Assembly (NCBI GenBank): GCA_022729315.1
Contig: JALDAF010000004.1
Location: forward strand, 1-37,394
DNA length: 37,394 bases
Direction: 5' to 3'
From: Candidatus Nanohalalkaliarchaeum halalkaliphilum
GTDB lineage: Archaea > Nanohalarchaeota > Nanosalinia > Nanosalinales > Nanohalalkaliarchaeaceae
Position 1 is the stretch's first letter; the number at the start of each line of letters is the position of its first letter. Below, in pieces: positions 7,436 to 16,224 of the stretch. The position numbers and the translations under genes are program-made. Below the pieces are notes generated by a model. The model had not been told where the DNA came from. It made no database searches and saw only the letters and a program-made list of their open reading frames with translations.

Positions 7436-8281
7436 ATGCGGTTAGACCCTCTTGTATACTGGTTTGCCCAGCGGTATATCGCGGGCACGACACAGGAAGA
7501 CGCTCTCGACCATGTTGATAGTCTGAACGAAAACAACGTGAAGGGCATCATCAACCGGCTGGGGGAGCATACCACGGATCGGGACACGGTGGAACAGTCT
7601 GTTCTGGCGTATGAGGACCTTTTGGAGGCACTGGACCGGACCGAGGTAACGGCAGACATCTCCGTCAAGCTGACACAGCTCGGGTTACTGGTTGATACGG
7701 AGTACTGCCGGGAACAGCTTGAACGGCTCGCGGAGCACGCCGATGCTCTGGAACGGTTCATCTGGATCGACATGGAGTCCTCCGACCACACGGAGGAGAC
7801 CGTTTCCCTGTACACCGACCTGTGTGCGGATCACGATAATATCGGGATCACGTTGCAGAGCGTGCTCCAACGGTCCGAGAACGACTTGAACCGTGTGCTG
7901 GACGTGAATGGTACGGTCCGGCTTGTGAAAGGAGCATACACGGAACCACCGTCGATCGCGTACCAGCGGCAGTCCGCGGTCAGGGAACACTATGAGGAAC
8001 TCCTGGATCAACTGTTTGATGAGGGCGGACACTTTGCTGTTGCCACGCACGACAGGATCATCATCCGGTACGCTCTACGACTGGCAGAAGAGTACGGACG
8101 GTCACCTGACGGGTTCGAGTTCCAGTCACTGAAAGGAGTGAACGACGGCCTGGCACATTCTCTAGCAGTGGACGGATACACGGTCGGAGAATACGTTCCA
8201 TACGGCGAGGAGTGGCGGTCCTATTACAGGCGGCGACTGATCGAACGGAAGAACCTTGCACTACGGGTTCTGCACCGGTAA
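7436..8281 (+). CDS. Proline dehydrogenase
   Basis: This 281-residue flavoenzyme oxidises proline to pyrroline-5-carboxylate and passes electrons to the membrane quinone pool. It has the compact stand-alone form with the ordered motifs of the PutA/ProDH barrel: ADISVKLTQLG, WIDMES, ITLQSVLQR, VRLVKGAY, ATHD, FEFQSLKG, and the substrate-binding C-terminal helix YVPYGEEWRSYYRRRLIERKN. The two arginines in RRRLIER match the pair that binds the proline carboxylate. No pyrroline-5-carboxylate dehydrogenase is in this window. The TATA-like box at 7404-7414 supports a leaderless start. Confidence 0.93.
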   Translation: MRLDPLVYWFAQRYIAGTTQEDALDHVDSLNENNVKGIINRLGEHTTDRDTVEQSVLAYEDLLEALDRTEVTADISVKLTQLGLLVDTEYCREQLERLAEHADALERFIWIDMESSDHTEETVSLYTDLCADHDNIGITLQSVLQRSENDLNRVLDVNGTVRLVKGAYTEPPSIAYQRQSAVREHYEELLDQLFDEGGHFAVATHDRIIIRYALRLAEEYGRSPDGFEFQSLKGVNDGLAHSLAVDGYTVGEYVPYGEEWRSYYRRRLIERKNLALRVLHR

Positions 8282-8291
8282 AGACTCTGTA

Positions 8292-9242
8292 CTATACCTC
8301 GCTATGGCCGGTAAGCATACGGTGGATTGCCGTCATATCTTCTATGCGCTGGATATCCATAAATCGGGGATGATCCGTGTCCACCCCATCCTCGAACCGG
8401 TCGTGCTCCCAGTCATGGTAGTGGAAGTAGACCCGTCCAACTCCAGCCTCCTGCGCCGGCGCCATATCACTATTCAACGAGTTCCCAACCATCACGACCC
8501 GGTCCTCGCCATATTTCTCGGCAAGCTCCTCCAGCTTCTCCATCTTGTCATACTGTACCACGTACATGTTATCCTCGGGGATGAACCGGTACAGCTGCAG
8601 TCCTTCGACCTTCGGCCACTGCACCTTCTCAACACCTGCCGTTAGCAGATGGAGTTCGGCATCGTCCCGATCCGCAAGGTACGCAAGTGTCTGGTCCGCG
8701 CCCTGCACCGGCCCCTCCTCAGCAGTGACGATAAACCCTTCCATAGCGTACGTCTCCGGCGCCTTATCCACAACGTCCCACCCCAGCTTGAACGATTCAA
8801 CCGCGCCACGGTCAACCCGCTCCTCATCGAATACGGCATCCTGCTCCTCGTAAATCTCGTAAAACCGGTCCTGCAGATCATCCGGCACGTGCTTCTGTGC
8901 GAACGCCTCCAGCTCATCGTCCTCCAGATGGTCCGCGTACACCCGTTCTGCATGTGCCGCGATATCTCGGTAGGCGATTGCGAGCGACCCGCCGACCCGG
9001 TCCTTGCTGTAGTGGTGGCGTTTCTGCCGTTCCGTATCTATCGCATCGTAGACGGTGAGGAGGCCGTCCGCATCCCAGAACGGGACCATCGTCTCCTGCG
9101 TGTACCGCACCCAGTCATCCTTGGCCGCGATATAGTGTTCTGCCGTGGATATCAGCGTATCATCCAGATCGAACACGTACTGCACCGGTTCGTCCGCGGA
9201 GAACGAGTTCTCCAGCATCGGGTTGTCATCGTGAATGTTCAT
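8292..9242 (-). CDS. HAD-superfamily hydrolase
   Basis: This 316-residue phosphatase-like protein has HAD motif I FDLDDTL (nucleophile Asp25, Asp27), motif II near LLTAG, a Lys-containing segment before YGEDRVVMVGNS, and motif IV NSLNSDMAPA. A long insert of about 150 residues between motifs I and II would form a large helical cap that sets substrate choice. The ATG at 9242 follows a strong GGGGAGGGAG ribosome site. It lies 26 bases after the YunG-like gene and is probably co-transcribed with it. The substrate is unknown. Confidence 0.85.
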   Translation of the reverse strand: MNIHDDNPMLENSFSADEPVQYVFDLDDTLISTAEHYIAAKDDWVRYTQETMVPFWDADGLLTVYDAIDTERQKRHHYSKDRVGGSLAIAYRDIAAHAERVYADHLEDDELEAFAQKHVPDDLQDRFYEIYEEQDAVFDEERVDRGAVESFKLGWDVVDKAPETYAMEGFIVTAEEGPVQGADQTLAYLADRDDAELHLLTAGVEKVQWPKVEGLQLYRFIPEDNMYVVQYDKMEKLEELAEKYGEDRVVMVGNSLNSDMAPAQEAGVGRVYFHYHDWEHDRFEDGVDTDHPRFMDIQRIEDMTAIHRMLTGHSEV

Positions 9243-9268
9243 CTCCCTCCCCCTTCATAAATCCTGTG

Positions 9269-9697
9269 TCAGACGTGTTCCTGTAAGAACCGGGTAACCC
9301 GTTCACTCAGCAGCTCGTAACGCTTCACCGTTGGGTCGTAGGACAGGACGTATTCCCGCGTCGTTTCAAACTCCTCACGTTTCTCTGTGCCGCGCACCCG
9401 TTCCGCTTCATCCGGGAACTGCTGCTCCGTGAAGTCCACGACCACACCGTCGATATCGTTGAAGTAGTGGGACTCGGTCTCACCGTCCGGAAGCTCGTAG
9501 TCCACGTTCACGATTTCGCCGCCGAGATAGTCCTGTACCACGCAGGCGGATGCGGCACACTGCCCGTACGCCGGGTTGTCCTCCGTCCACTCCCCTGAAT
9601 CGTACACGCTCGTGTCCGCATCCCATCCATGCTCCAGCGCGTTCCGTAGAATATCGATATCGCTCTGTTCCGATAAAGAATAATGCTCCTCGCCCAC
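9269..9697 (-). CDS. YunG-like protein
   Basis: The conserved core YGQCAASACVVQDYLGGEIV followed by SHYFNDIDGVVVDFTEQQF matches what I recall of the YunG family (Cys, His and Asp in order, suggesting a papain-like catalytic set), whose function is not established. I take the GTG at 9697 as start, giving 142 residues. It is preceded by GGGGGAA and by a TATTTAAT box about 36 bases away, and the protein then begins close to where the family begins. The in-frame ATG at 9829 would add a stretch of AT-rich sequence with non-haloadapted composition and holding promoter boxes, so I reject it. Confidence 0.6.
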   Translation of the reverse strand: MGEEHYSLSEQSDIDILRNALEHGWDADTSVYDSGEWTEDNPAYGQCAASACVVQDYLGGEIVNVDYELPDGETESHYFNDIDGVVVDFTEQQFPDEAERVRGTEKREEFETTREYVLSYDPTVKRYELLSERVTRFLQEHV

Positions 9698-9723
9698 CGA
9701 TTTCCCCCATACCCATGACGTAC

Positions 9724-9850
9724 TCCAAACATTAAATACATGGGCAAAACTGTCCACATATAAACATACGTTTATTTTTATGGTCTGTTTAAAATATTCG
9801 TTTGTTTCTCCGCGAGGATGGTGCGGCACGGAAGACTATTTAATATTCCT
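9724..9850. promoter_or_regulatory. AT-rich divergent promoter region upstream of topA
   Basis: The topA box ACTATTTAATATTC (9835-9848) is about 28 bases before its ATG, fitting a leaderless message. A TATTTAAT box near 9733 serves the minus-strand gene. Between them, about 9760-9785, lies an unusually AT-rich patch containing ATAAAC-ATAC-GTTTAT, a 6-base inverted repeat, with TATA-like strings on both strands. This could be an operator or extra promoters. Confidence 0.45.
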
Positions 9851-9868
9851 GCAGTAACGTAACGTGGT

Positions 9869-11908
9869 ATGGCGACCCTTCTCGTTGCTGAGAAGCCAAA
9901 AGTGGCGAAGCGTATCGCGGATTCTATCGGGGATTATGAGGTGGAGAGCAACCGCGGTGTCAAAAATTACATTGTGGATACGCAGTACGGCGAGGTGATC
10001 GTGGCTCCGTCCGTCGGACACATCTTCACGCTTGAACAGCAGGACGGTGAGTGGACCTATCCCGTGTTCGACATCGAATGGGTGCCGTCCCATACGACGG
10101 ATGACGGCCAGGACTACATGAAGAAATACTACCAGAACCTGCAGGACCAGTGCGAGAAGGCGGACGCCTACATCAACGGGTGCGACTTCGATATCGAAGG
10201 ATCTGTCATCGGCTACTCCTGCATCAACTTCGGCTGTAACGGCTCAGAGGACCGGATACAGCGCATGCACTTCTCCACGTTGACCACCAGCGACCTGCAG
10301 GAGGCGTTTGATGACCTGCAGCCGTTCGACCGCGGACAGACCGAGGCCGGGCTGACGCGGCACATCCTGGACTGGTACTATGGTATCAACATTTCCCGGG
10401 CGCTGATGCTGGCGGTGCGCTCCCAGAACCGTTACAAAACACTGTCGACGGGACGTGTGCAGGGACCGGCCTTGAAGATCGTGGCGGAGAAGGAGCGGGA
10501 GATCCAGGCGTTCGAGCCCGACCCGTACTGGGAGATCGTGATCACCGGTGGCGGTCTCGAAGCCATGCACGAGGAGGAACGGTTCTGGGAGGAGGAGAAG
10601 GCGACCGCCGTGTTCGAGACGTGCAAGGGTCATAACGCAACGGTCCTTGCATTGAACCGGAACCGGTACAAGCACAACCCGCCCATCCCGTTCAACCTGA
10701 CCGGGCTGCAGAGCGAGGCCAGCAGCCAGTTCAACATCAACCCGAAGAAGACACAGCAGATCGCGCAGAGCCTGTATGAGGACTCGTTGATCTCATATCC
10801 GCGAACGGAAAGCCAGAAGCTCCCAGCAAAGATCGGGTACAGCACCATCCTGAACAAGCTGAAGAACCAGGACAAATACAAAGAACAGGTGGACACCGTG
10901 TTGAAGAAGGACGAGTCCGGTGACATGTATCCACGACAGGGCAAGAAGAAGGATGATGCCCACCCGGCAATCTACCCGACCGGGATGGCACCGAGTAACC
11001 TGAACGATAAGGAGCAGAAGGTGTATGACCTGATTGTGAAGCGGTTCTTCGCCGTGTTCGGTGAGGCCGCGATCCGGGAGACACTGAAGATCACGCTGGA
11101 CGTGAACGGAGAGAAGTTCGCGGCGAAAGGGAAGCGGACCGTGGAACGGAACTGGTTCGACCTGTACGAACCCTATGTGAACGTGAAGACCATCGACCTG
11201 CCTGACGTGGAGGAAGGACAGGAGATCCCGGTTGACGAGATCGAGATGCTGGACAAGGAGACACAGCCACCGCGCAGGTACACACAGAGCTCACTGGTCA
11301 ACGAGCTGGAGAAGAAGAACCTGGGCACGAAGGCGACCCGGGCCAACATCGTGGACTCATTGTATAATCGGAAGTATATCACCGGGCAGAGCATCGAGGT
11401 CACCGATCTCGGTATGGCCGTGGTTGAGGCACTGGAGGATCACTGCCCAGAGATCCTGTCAGAGGAACTGACGCGGGCGTTCGAGAAGCAGATGGAGCAG
11501 ATCAAGGAGGAGAACTCGAGCCGGGACGAGGTGCTGGACGCGGCGAAAGACAAGCTGCAGGAGATCCTGGAGCAGTTCCAGAAGGACGAGGAGAAGATCG
11601 GCGAACAGCTTATCGGTGCCGTCGACGAGACCAGGAAAAAGGAGCGGCAGCTCGGCCCCTGCGACCAGTGCGACGGGACGCTCCGGATCGTGAAGACGAA
11701 GAAAGGATCCCGGTTCGTGGGATGCAACAGCTACCCGGACTGTGAGAACACCTACCCGCTACCCGGTAACGGCAAGATCGAGTCCACGGACAAGACCTGC
11801 GACGAATGCAAGACACCGTTCATCAAGGTCATCCGGAAAGGCCGGAAACCGTGGCGATTATGTTTGGACCCGGACTGCCCGACCAAGGACGACTGGGGCG
11901 ACGACTGA
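9869..11908 (+). CDS. topA: DNA topoisomerase I (type IA)
   Basis: This 679-residue enzyme relaxes negative supercoils. The N-terminal Toprim domain contains Glu8 (LLVAEKPKVAKRIA) and the metal-binding CDFDIEG at 105-111. The catalytic tyrosine is Tyr310 in LISYPRTES. The central domain has the usual HILDWYYGINISRALM and STGRVQGPAL segments. Two C-terminal zinc fingers follow: Cys598, 601, 619, 625 and Cys644, 647, 665, 670. At 679 residues it is compact compared with bacterial TopA. There is no reverse gyrase helicase part, as expected for a non-thermophile. The gene stands alone with its own TATA box. Confidence 0.95.
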   Translation: MATLLVAEKPKVAKRIADSIGDYEVESNRGVKNYIVDTQYGEVIVAPSVGHIFTLEQQDGEWTYPVFDIEWVPSHTTDDGQDYMKKYYQNLQDQCEKADAYINGCDFDIEGSVIGYSCINFGCNGSEDRIQRMHFSTLTTSDLQEAFDDLQPFDRGQTEAGLTRHILDWYYGINISRALMLAVRSQNRYKTLSTGRVQGPALKIVAEKEREIQAFEPDPYWEIVITGGGLEAMHEEERFWEEEKATAVFETCKGHNATVLALNRNRYKHNPPIPFNLTGLQSEASSQFNINPKKTQQIAQSLYEDSLISYPRTESQKLPAKIGYSTILNKLKNQDKYKEQVDTVLKKDESGDMYPRQGKKKDDAHPAIYPTGMAPSNLNDKEQKVYDLIVKRFFAVFGEAAIRETLKITLDVNGEKFAAKGKRTVERNWFDLYEPYVNVKTIDLPDVEEGQEIPVDEIEMLDKETQPPRRYTQSSLVNELEKKNLGTKATRANIVDSLYNRKYITGQSIEVTDLGMAVVEALEDHCPEILSEELTRAFEKQMEQIKEENSSRDEVLDAAKDKLQEILEQFQKDEEKIGEQLIGAVDETRKKERQLGPCDQCDGTLRIVKTKKGSRFVGCNSYPDCENTYPLPGNGKIESTDKTCDECKTPFIKVIRKGRKPWRLCLDPDCPTKDDWGDD

Positions 11909-11957
11909 CGCCTGTAAGAATGTTGAATAAAGTTCTTCTTTGATGAATATACGATAA

Positions 11958-11979
11958 TTTTATCTCGTTAAAGATAAAA
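11958..11979. promoter_or_regulatory. Inverted repeat at the promoter of the AAA ATPase gene
   Basis: TTTTATCT and AGATAAAA form perfect 8-base arms around a 6-base spacer. The repeat overlaps the A/T-rich element (GATAAAAATA) that is the best TATA candidate for the next gene. A regulator bound here could block transcription. It might alternatively be a weak terminator hairpin for topA, followed by AAAAA rather than a T run on the plus strand. Confidence 0.45.
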
Positions 11980-12022
11980 ATATCCGTTTCCAAATGGGAT
12001 GTAACAACGGTAGGGGAACACT

Positions 12023-13594
12023 GTGGGATCGGACAATAGTCATAGGGAACGGTTTGAGTACCGGCGGAAGAAGTTTGAAGGAGAGCTATCCGAATTTTCG
12101 TCGTTTCTTGAAGAGGTATACGGGGATGAGCTGGAACACGTTGAAGGCGATCTCACTGAGGCACTAAAGACGAAACATGACATTGATATCACCTACGAAC
12201 TGGAAGATGCACAGATCAAGCTCACCAGTGACGGCAGTAAACGGGATGACTGGGTTAACTTTGCTGTTGTCTCACAGGACCCGGATTACGCCCGGCGTAT
12301 CAAGAACAGGATCATGAATAAGGCGGAGGGCGAGTTTGACCGTGTCGTGGAGGGTAACATCACGTACGAAGGCAAGGTATCGGTCGAGCCGGAAAAGGAG
12401 AACTATGACAGCGTGGAGCCGTTCATCGACATCATGGACGTACTCTGTGACTGGTACAGTTCGGACGAGGGATACGAGTTGACGGTACGTCCGCTGGACG
12501 ACGAGATCGATACCAGTGCCGTAAAACGGAAAGAAGGGCGATACCATGGTAAAAAATACCCGAGCGAGGTCTCCGTAGATATCGAGAACGATGAGAAAGA
12601 GAAGACGCTTCATATCACCACGCAGAAATCTGACGGTGACGCTGCCATCCAGTGCCGGTTCGACGCAGAGGAAGACGACTGGATGCACGAACTCCGGCGT
12701 GTCGTGCACGGCCACTACCTGGCATCAACAGGCTTCGAACCGGAAACCGTGCAAAGCCAGTGGGACGAGTTTATCGTGGAATCACCGGATGTTTCGATGG
12801 ATGAGGTTGGCGGGTTAGATAATGTGAAACAGCGCATTACAGAGGACATCATTCACCCACTGAAATATCCAGAAGAATCCCGGCGGATGGGCGTCGCACC
12901 GACAACCGGTGCACTGTTCTACGGGCCGCCCGGCACGGGGAAAACATTGATGGCGCACGCTATCGCTGCGGAAGCGGATGCAGACCTGTACGAAATCGAT
13001 ATGAGCGAGATCGTCAGTAAATACGTGGGCGAAACAGAGAAACATATCAATGCGCTCTTCGACCACGTGGAAGAGAATGGGCCGGCTATCGTGTTCTTCG
13101 ACGAGGCAGATACTGCGATACCTGACCGAGAGCAGTCAGACAAGGACTACAACCGCCGGCAGACCAACGAAATCCTGCGACGTCTGCAATCCGACGATGT
13201 CATCACCATCGCAGCGACGAACCAGAAAGGCCACATCGATGACGCAGGGAAGCGATCCGGGCGGATAGATGATTCCTACACGTTCGCACCGCCGGACCAG
13301 GAGGGCCGGGAGGATATCCTCAAGATACACGTTGAGAAGAACGCCCGAACCGCGACAAAAGATGATCTATTCGCCGATATCGATTACACTGAGCTTGCCG
13401 CCGAGGCTGAGGGCGCGACCGGAGCCGACATCGAGACCTGGGTCAAGAAAGCTGTCAGGAACGCCGCATACGGTGAGGGAGCAGACCTGGATACGCCACC
13501 GGAGGTTACCAAGGTCACCGAGGACGACTTCTATGAAGCACTTGAACTGATGGAGTTCTCCACCGATACGGGAGACGATCCGATGATCCACTGA
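12023..13594 (+). CDS. AAA ATPase with an unrecognised N-terminal half
   Basis: The 523-residue protein has a C-terminal single AAA module like that of CDC48/proteasome-activating ATPases: VGGLDNVKQRI, Walker A GPPGTGKT (301-308), pore loop SKYVGETE, Walker B IVFFDEAD (near 356-362), sensor 1 AATN (Asn400), and arginine-finger region KRSGRIDD. The first 250 residues are acidic, lack any motif I know, and probably choose the substrate. Translation begins at GTG 12023, with TAGGGG at the right spacing. No proteasome gene is adjacent. It could be an unfoldase, disassembly ATPase or a dedicated remodeller. The substrate is unknown. Confidence 0.85.
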   Translation: MGSDNSHRERFEYRRKKFEGELSEFSSFLEEVYGDELEHVEGDLTEALKTKHDIDITYELEDAQIKLTSDGSKRDDWVNFAVVSQDPDYARRIKNRIMNKAEGEFDRVVEGNITYEGKVSVEPEKENYDSVEPFIDIMDVLCDWYSSDEGYELTVRPLDDEIDTSAVKRKEGRYHGKKYPSEVSVDIENDEKEKTLHITTQKSDGDAAIQCRFDAEEDDWMHELRRVVHGHYLASTGFEPETVQSQWDEFIVESPDVSMDEVGGLDNVKQRITEDIIHPLKYPEESRRMGVAPTTGALFYGPPGTGKTLMAHAIAAEADADLYEIDMSEIVSKYVGETEKHINALFDHVEENGPAIVFFDEADTAIPDREQSDKDYNRRQTNEILRRLQSDDVITIAATNQKGHIDDAGKRSGRIDDSYTFAPPDQEGREDILKIHVEKNARTATKDDLFADIDYTELAAEAEGATGADIETWVKKAVRNAAYGEGADLDTPPEVTKVTEDDFYEALELMEFSTDTGDDPMIH

Positions 13595-13624
13595 AGATTC
13601 TTACCCCTCACCACCGCCGACGAG

Positions 13625-13633
13625 TATTTATTA
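13625..13633 (+). promoter_or_regulatory. TATA box deciding the start of the TraB-like gene
   Basis: TATTTATTA is centred only 6 bases before the ATG at 13635 but 24 bases before the ATG at 13653. The second ATG is therefore the likely leaderless start. Confidence 0.5.
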
Positions 13634-13652
13634 AATGTCTGCCTCAACCAGC

Positions 13653-14411
13653 ATGGACGGGGGTACACACGTGTCAGGGGAGCAGGGAGGCCACCTAACC
13701 GTTGCAACGGAGCAGGCAGACTATCTGCTGCATCCCGGAAACCATACGGTTACCAGCCGGTTCAGCGCGGAGACCGTTGAGTCAGTGGACACGGTCGTGC
13801 TGGAGAATGGTACGAAGCCGTTTGACGGGTTGACGCTGGACTGGTTCCGGGAGCAGGAACAGTACCGGGAACTGGTGGACCGGTGCCGTGACGTGGAAAC
13901 GCCTATCACAGTCGTGGACGTGCCGTATCCCGGGCCTGACACGCGGCTCTACCTGTCAGAGATCGCGGCGATCGGTATGCCGTGCGCCGCCGGTATTCTC
14001 GGCGTGCTCCATGGCCATACCGCGCTGGGGGTGCTGGCGCTGCCCGCGCTCGCGTTTTCGCTTGGCGGGAATCGCCACTCTGCCGGCATGAACCGGGCGG
14101 CTGGCTATCTGCAGCTCAGTGATGCGTACACGTGGTCCGGGTTCCGGAGCGCGGTGGCCGCGGAAAAGCTGGAAACCCGTGTCGTACCACAGCTTATCGA
14201 TGACGGTGTTGAGCGGCCGACGGTGCTGGTCGACTACGGCGCCGGCCACCTGGACATCGGACCGTACCTGCAGCATCCGCGACTCCGCTGCCACGTGATC
14301 CGCATGCACCGGTCGGTCCGGCACGTGGATGACGGCCTGCTGTCCCAGGTCTGTACGTTCCGGTTCGCGGAAGACGAGATGGAGAACACGGTGCAGACGG
14401 CAACGTTCTAA
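13653..14411 (+). CDS. TraB/TIKI-like membrane protein
   Basis: From the ATG at 13653 the protein has 252 residues. The layout resembles the TraB/TIKI/EreA-like superfamily: an N-terminal LLHPGNHTVTSRFSAETVES and VDTVVLENG (a conserved-type Glu), a hydrophobic hairpin in the middle (about residues 103-130), then WSGFRSAVAAEKLE and VLVDYGAGHLDI, where GAGH matches the family's GxxH signature. The first GxxH is imperfect (PGNH). Members include membrane proteases and esterase-like enzymes, but activity cannot be inferred here. A small two-helix membrane protein follows after 27 bases and may be co-transcribed. Confidence 0.6.
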   Translation: MDGGTHVSGEQGGHLTVATEQADYLLHPGNHTVTSRFSAETVESVDTVVLENGTKPFDGLTLDWFREQEQYRELVDRCRDVETPITVVDVPYPGPDTRLYLSEIAAIGMPCAAGILGVLHGHTALGVLALPALAFSLGGNRHSAGMNRAAGYLQLSDAYTWSGFRSAVAAEKLETRVVPQLIDDGVERPTVLVDYGAGHLDIGPYLQHPRLRCHVIRMHRSVRHVDDGLLSQVCTFRFAEDEMENTVQTATF

Positions 14412-14438
14412 TAGCAGCGGTCCGCATCTGTTGTCACC

Positions 14439-14699
14439 ATGGATCCTGATGATGAGTACACGCCGCACCGGAACCGTCACAGGTTCCTGCTGCTCGCGGT
14501 GATCGGGTTCATCGGGCTGCTGGCAGAGACGCTGGGAGTCGGGCTACTGTTTGCGTGGTGGCAGGAGACGCCGCGTTCCCTGGACGATCCACGACTCTTC
14601 ATCGGTGCGGTACTGGCGGTCATCGGGTTTGTCATCATCATCCGTGGCATCTCCTGGATCGTGAAACAGATCATCCTGATGACGATCGCAGAGAACTGA
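14439..14699 (+). CDS. Small two-helix membrane protein
   Basis: This 86-residue protein has a polar acidic N-terminus, one membrane segment at about 16-40, a short acidic loop, and a second at about 53-80. The composition and spacing look like a haloarchaeal-type small integral membrane protein. It follows the TraB-like gene by 27 bases and ends two bases before the convergent radB stop. I do not recognise the family. Confidence 0.65.
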   Translation: MDPDDEYTPHRNRHRFLLLAVIGFIGLLAETLGVGLLFAWWQETPRSLDDPRLFIGAVLAVIGFVIIIRGISWIVKQIILMTIAEN

Positions 14700-14700
14700 T

Positions 14701-15429
14701 TCAGAATATCTTCATCCGGTCCGCACCCGGAACGGACTCGTCCTGGGTACCTTCTGCCGACGTCAGGCTGTCCTGCGTGATGAAGAAATCTGTGGTGATG
14801 CCTTCGGGCCGGGACCGGTGTTTCTGGACGGTGGCGCGGCGCTTCCCATTCCGCACCTTCTCCAGTTCCAGCAGGGTCTTGCTCCAGTACGCAGGGATAT
14901 CCCGGCCGACCATCACGTTTTCATCCGAGTCGAACTGGGAGTACACCTGGTTGGTGACGATGACCGGGAGGTCGTGCTCTCGCGCCAGCTTGGAAAGCGT
15001 TGAGAACTGGGTGCTGAGTTCCGTGTTGATCTCCTGCGCGGTCTCTCCGTTCAGGTTCAACCGGTACAGTGAGACAAGTGAGTCCACCACGATCATATCC
15101 GGGAGCTCGTTGGCCACGACCTGCGGCAGGTCGTCGAACACGCCTTTCTGCTCCTCGAACGTGGTCGGCTCGTGCATGATAAGCCGCTCCAGCGCCGCCT
15201 CATCATCATGCATCTGCAGGAACCGTTCCGCGGAGAACCCTCCCTCCGTATCGATGAACACGGCCTTGCCGCCGCTCCGGATGCAGGACACAACAGCCTG
15301 GATGCAGAAGTTGGTCTTTCCGGATCCGGCCTCACCGTACACGTTCGTGATGATGCCGTGTTCGATACCGCCTCCCAACAGTTCGTCCAGTGCGTCGCAC
15401 CCGAGCTCCAGCCGTTGCGGCGTCTCCAT
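14701..15429 (-). CDS. radB: DNA repair and recombination protein RadB
   Basis: RadB is the archaeal RecA/RadA paralogue that assists recombination. This 242-residue protein is a lone RecA-type ATPase core without RadA's N-terminal helix-hairpin-helix domain, which is the RadB hallmark. Walker A is GEAGSGKT (32-39) and Walker B is in MIVVDSLV. LPVIVTNQVY is the conserved strand after it. It starts LGCDALDELLGGGIEHGIIT as in RadA/RadB. A CTATAAAAGG box (minus strand, about 15451-15460) lies about 27 bases before the ATG, fitting a leaderless message. Confidence 0.93.
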   Translation of the reverse strand: METPQRLELGCDALDELLGGGIEHGIITNVYGEAGSGKTNFCIQAVVSCIRSGGKAVFIDTEGGFSAERFLQMHDDEAALERLIMHEPTTFEEQKGVFDDLPQVVANELPDMIVVDSLVSLYRLNLNGETAQEINTELSTQFSTLSKLAREHDLPVIVTNQVYSQFDSDENVMVGRDIPAYWSKTLLELEKVRNGKRRATVQKHRSRPEGITTDFFITQDSLTSAEGTQDESVPGADRMKIF

Positions 15430-15460
15430 GCTCCATAATGGGTTCAGGAACCTTTTATAG

Positions 15461-15568
15461 GTCGTGACGGATACTGACGTTCCATAAGGGACGGAGCCTC
15501 CTCAACGTAACCAAGCGCACAACACCACGTCGGTCCGGCGAATCACCTGCCGCAGCACTGCGCCGTAA
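15461..15568. other. Short gap between the methyltransferase gene and the radB promoter
   Basis: Just over 100 bases with no open frame I can support, no tRNA-like GGTTCGA arm and no long hairpin. It probably holds the 3' untranslated end of the methyltransferase message plus the radB upstream region. Confidence 0.4.
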
Positions 15569-16174
15569 CTATTTCCGGCAGAAATAGTTCTGGAATCCGT
15601 GCCCGTTGTTGTTGACAGATCCAACAGTCTCTTCAATACTCAACCCAGCATCAGTCACCCTGTCCGCAAACTCCTCCGGCGCCACACGGTACTGCATTAC
15701 TGTGCTTCCAAAATCATCCCGCGGGTCTGGTCCGTCCCCGGTCTTCATCCCGATCACGGCTGTCCCCTCCTGACGGAGTACCCGGTACGTCTCATCCAGC
15801 GCATCACCCATCTCATCGTATGGTAACAGAAACAGTGTGGCCGGAGCCCAGACCGCGTCAAACGATGCATCATCGAACGGAAGTGAACGTACATCCGCCT
15901 GTACGTAAACCGTATCCTGCTCCAGGACACTATCGCTCGCTTCGGACAGCATCCCTGACGCAATGTCAACACCTACGGTATCGTATCCCTGTTCGGCAAA
16001 ATACCGCGTGTCACGGCCGTGACCACTCCCTATATCTATAACCCGGTCACCGTCAACACTCTCCAGAAACGTGTCACGGAGCGTCCTGAATATGTCAGTG
16101 AGCGATGCTTCATCATTCTTCTCCGCATAGTCTGATGCAATCTGCGAGTAATGAGTCCGCGGATCTGTTGACAT
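15569..16174 (-). CDS. Class I SAM-dependent methyltransferase
   Basis: This 201-residue protein has the class I Rossmann layout: motif I VIDIGSGHGRDT (45-56) binding SAM, acidic GVDIASGM after strand two, VQADVRSLPF, and FDAVWAPATLFLL as motif IV. It belongs to the UbiE/Coq5-like small-molecule group, and the substrate is not evident. The start at ATG 16174 is followed by a normal family N-terminus. An imperfect 22-base palindrome, AGGT(T/C)CT around AATT at about 16186-16207, lies in its upstream region and may be regulatory. Confidence 0.85.
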   Translation of the reverse strand: MSTDPRTHYSQIASDYAEKNDEASLTDIFRTLRDTFLESVDGDRVIDIGSGHGRDTRYFAEQGYDTVGVDIASGMLSEASDSVLEQDTVYVQADVRSLPFDDASFDAVWAPATLFLLPYDEMGDALDETYRVLRQEGTAVIGMKTGDGPDPRDDFGSTVMQYRVAPEEFADRVTDAGLSIEETVGSVNNNGHGFQNYFCRK

Positions 16175-16224
16175 ACTGCGGTATAGGTCCTGTAATTCAA
16201 GAACCTATCGGTTGCCACTCCAGA

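Noticed and set aside
9269-9829. The longer 186-codon form of the YunG-like gene
   Set aside because: The extra N-terminal 44 codons fall in AT-rich promoter sequence and have a composition unlike the other proteins. The GTG at 9697 has a ribosome site and a TATA box.
14555-15460. A 301-codon plus-strand frame over radB
   Set aside because: It is antisense to RadB, which has clear Walker motifs and a TATA box. The Ser-rich translation is typical of a shadow frame.
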